The position numbers were made by a program, and so were the translations under genes. The notes beneath the pieces are model-generated. The model was not told the origin of the DNA. It worked only from the letters and a program-made list of their open reading frames with translations, and did not search any database. Shown in pieces: positions 13,462 to 14,111 of a stretch of DNA of 14,111 nucleotides. This DNA comes from Sulfurimonas sp. Lineage in GTDB: Bacteria > Campylobacterota > Campylobacteria > Campylobacterales > Sulfurimonadaceae. The first letter of the stretch is position 1. Each line of letters opens with the position of its first letter. The stretch covers positions 1 to 14,111 of the forward strand of contig JALUZQ010000011.1 in NCBI GenBank assembly GCA_027011725.1. The letters run 5' to 3'.

Positions 13462-14111
13462 ATGGCAAGAAAAAATAAGAAAAACAGTAAGATTAACCAA
13501 AGAATTAGAAAATATTTTGATGATGACCCTTTTGATGTGGGGATAGAACGTGTGGACGGCAAGACGCTGAGTGAGCTTTTTGCAACGCTTGGCATCTACG
13601 ACATTGAGCATAACAAAACACTGATGGTAAAAACGCTTCGTATGATATGGAGTGAAGCCGAGAGTGCGATGCGTCGTGATATATTGACCTTTTTTGAGAG
13701 TGACGGGCGTGTTTATAAGTCTCCAAAGCCAAAGCCTGAAGTAGGCTTTGACAGAGAGGCGAAGATAGACGCACTCATAGAAGAGCTTGGAGCGACACCT
13801 ATGGAGGCGCTGCGTTTAAGAGAAGCGTATTCTCATGTAAGAAGCAAAAAAATAACCATTGAGAAGATGGAAAAGTCTCTGCAGCATATCCGTTTTGAGA
13901 TAAAAAAAGAAAAATTAGAGCGTGAACTTGAGGGGAGTTTTGATATAGATGACTCTTTTGAGTTTAATGCCTCTTTGAAGTATGAACTCTACGAACAACA
14001 TTTTCATAAGATTTTAACGCTTAATACAAAGCCTTATGAGTATACCTACCTGCAAGAAGCACCATTTGAAGTCATAGTGGAGAAGATTGCGCACGATAAA
14101 CTTGAGAGTGT
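13462..14111 (+). CDS. Unrecognised charged protein, 3' end outside window
   Basis: An open frame of 216 codons from ATG 13462 to the window end without a stop; the gene continues beyond. It starts MARKNKKNSKINQRIRKYF (basic tail) followed by DDDPFDVGIERVDGKTLSEL, then helical, strongly charged segments rich in Glu, Lys and Arg (about residues 95-155). There is no signal peptide or membrane helix, so it is probably cytosolic. I cannot assign a family; the basic N-terminus could bind nucleic acid but this is only a guess. It is real coding sequence by its unbroken length and its normal codon use, similar to its neighbours. No ribosome site is seen; TACAAT ends 6 nt before the ATG. Confidence 0.72.
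   Translation, partial: MARKNKKNSKINQRIRKYFDDDPFDVGIERVDGKTLSELFATLGIYDIEHNKTLMVKTLRMIWSEAESAMRRDILTFFESDGRVYKSPKPKPEVGFDREAKIDALIEELGATPMEALRLREAYSHVRSKKITIEKMEKSLQHIRFEIKKEKLERELEGSFDIDDSFEFNASLKYELYEQHFHKILTLNTKPYEYTYLQEAPFEVIVEKIAHDKLES

Overview
This is a chromosomal window from a moderately AT-rich, motile Gram-negative bacterium. The best guess is a Campylobacterota member of the Sulfurimonas/Sulfurovum/Arcobacter kind. The reasons are a cytosolic TlpD-like receptor with a CZB zinc domain, a split Aer-type energy-taxis pair resembling Campylobacter CetB/CetA, a LapD/LapG surface-adhesion module, and tightly packed genes with short overlaps. The taxonomy is inferred from protein character only. 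No stretch over 300 bases lacks a gene. I see no tRNA, rRNA, CRISPR array or insertion sequence.

Layout: (1) 1-2103, plus strand: the C-terminal part of a fatty acid cis/trans isomerase, translationally coupled to a small membrane-anchored protein of unknown function. (2) 2108-7369, minus strand, read right to left: a B12-binding radical SAM/DUF4080 protein, a LapG-like periplasmic cysteine protease, a LapD-like degenerate GGDEF/EAL c-di-GMP receptor, and a soluble chemoreceptor with a C-terminal CZB domain. (3) 7418-7454: a clear bidirectional intrinsic terminator. (4) 7552-9448, minus: a single-domain Aer-like PAS protein overlapping a membrane chemoreceptor that also ends in a CZB domain. 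(5) 9523-10644, plus: an MFS transporter. It converges on 10641-11378, minus, a DUF481 outer-membrane protein, through a 27-nt palindrome that holds both stop codons; mscS lies upstream of the DUF481 gene. (6) 12280-13403, minus: a small cluster of an MNT nucleotidyltransferase antitoxin, a broken HEPN toxin remnant, a rhodanese-like protein and a DUF309 protein. (7) 13462 to the end, plus: an unrecognised charged protein running off the window.

Functional theme: much of the window concerns the cell envelope and where the cell goes. It covers lipid isomerisation, osmotic release (MscS), an outer-membrane barrel, c-di-GMP control of adhesin cleavage, and two zinc/redox-type chemoreceptors plus a flavin-type PAS partner. 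LapG and LapD should act as a pair, with c-di-GMP-bound LapD sequestering LapG so that a large adhesin, not in this window, stays on the surface. The PAS protein and its neighbouring receptor should act as a two-piece aerotaxis sensor.

The most unusual signals are these: an AAACGCAGCG-type 10-mer present seven times in several codon frames; a LapG whose expected catalytic Asp reads Gly; an orphaned MNT antitoxin beside a deleted and frameshifted HEPN toxin; and several genes without a Shine-Dalgarno sequence whose start codon lies 6-8 nt after a -10-like hexamer.
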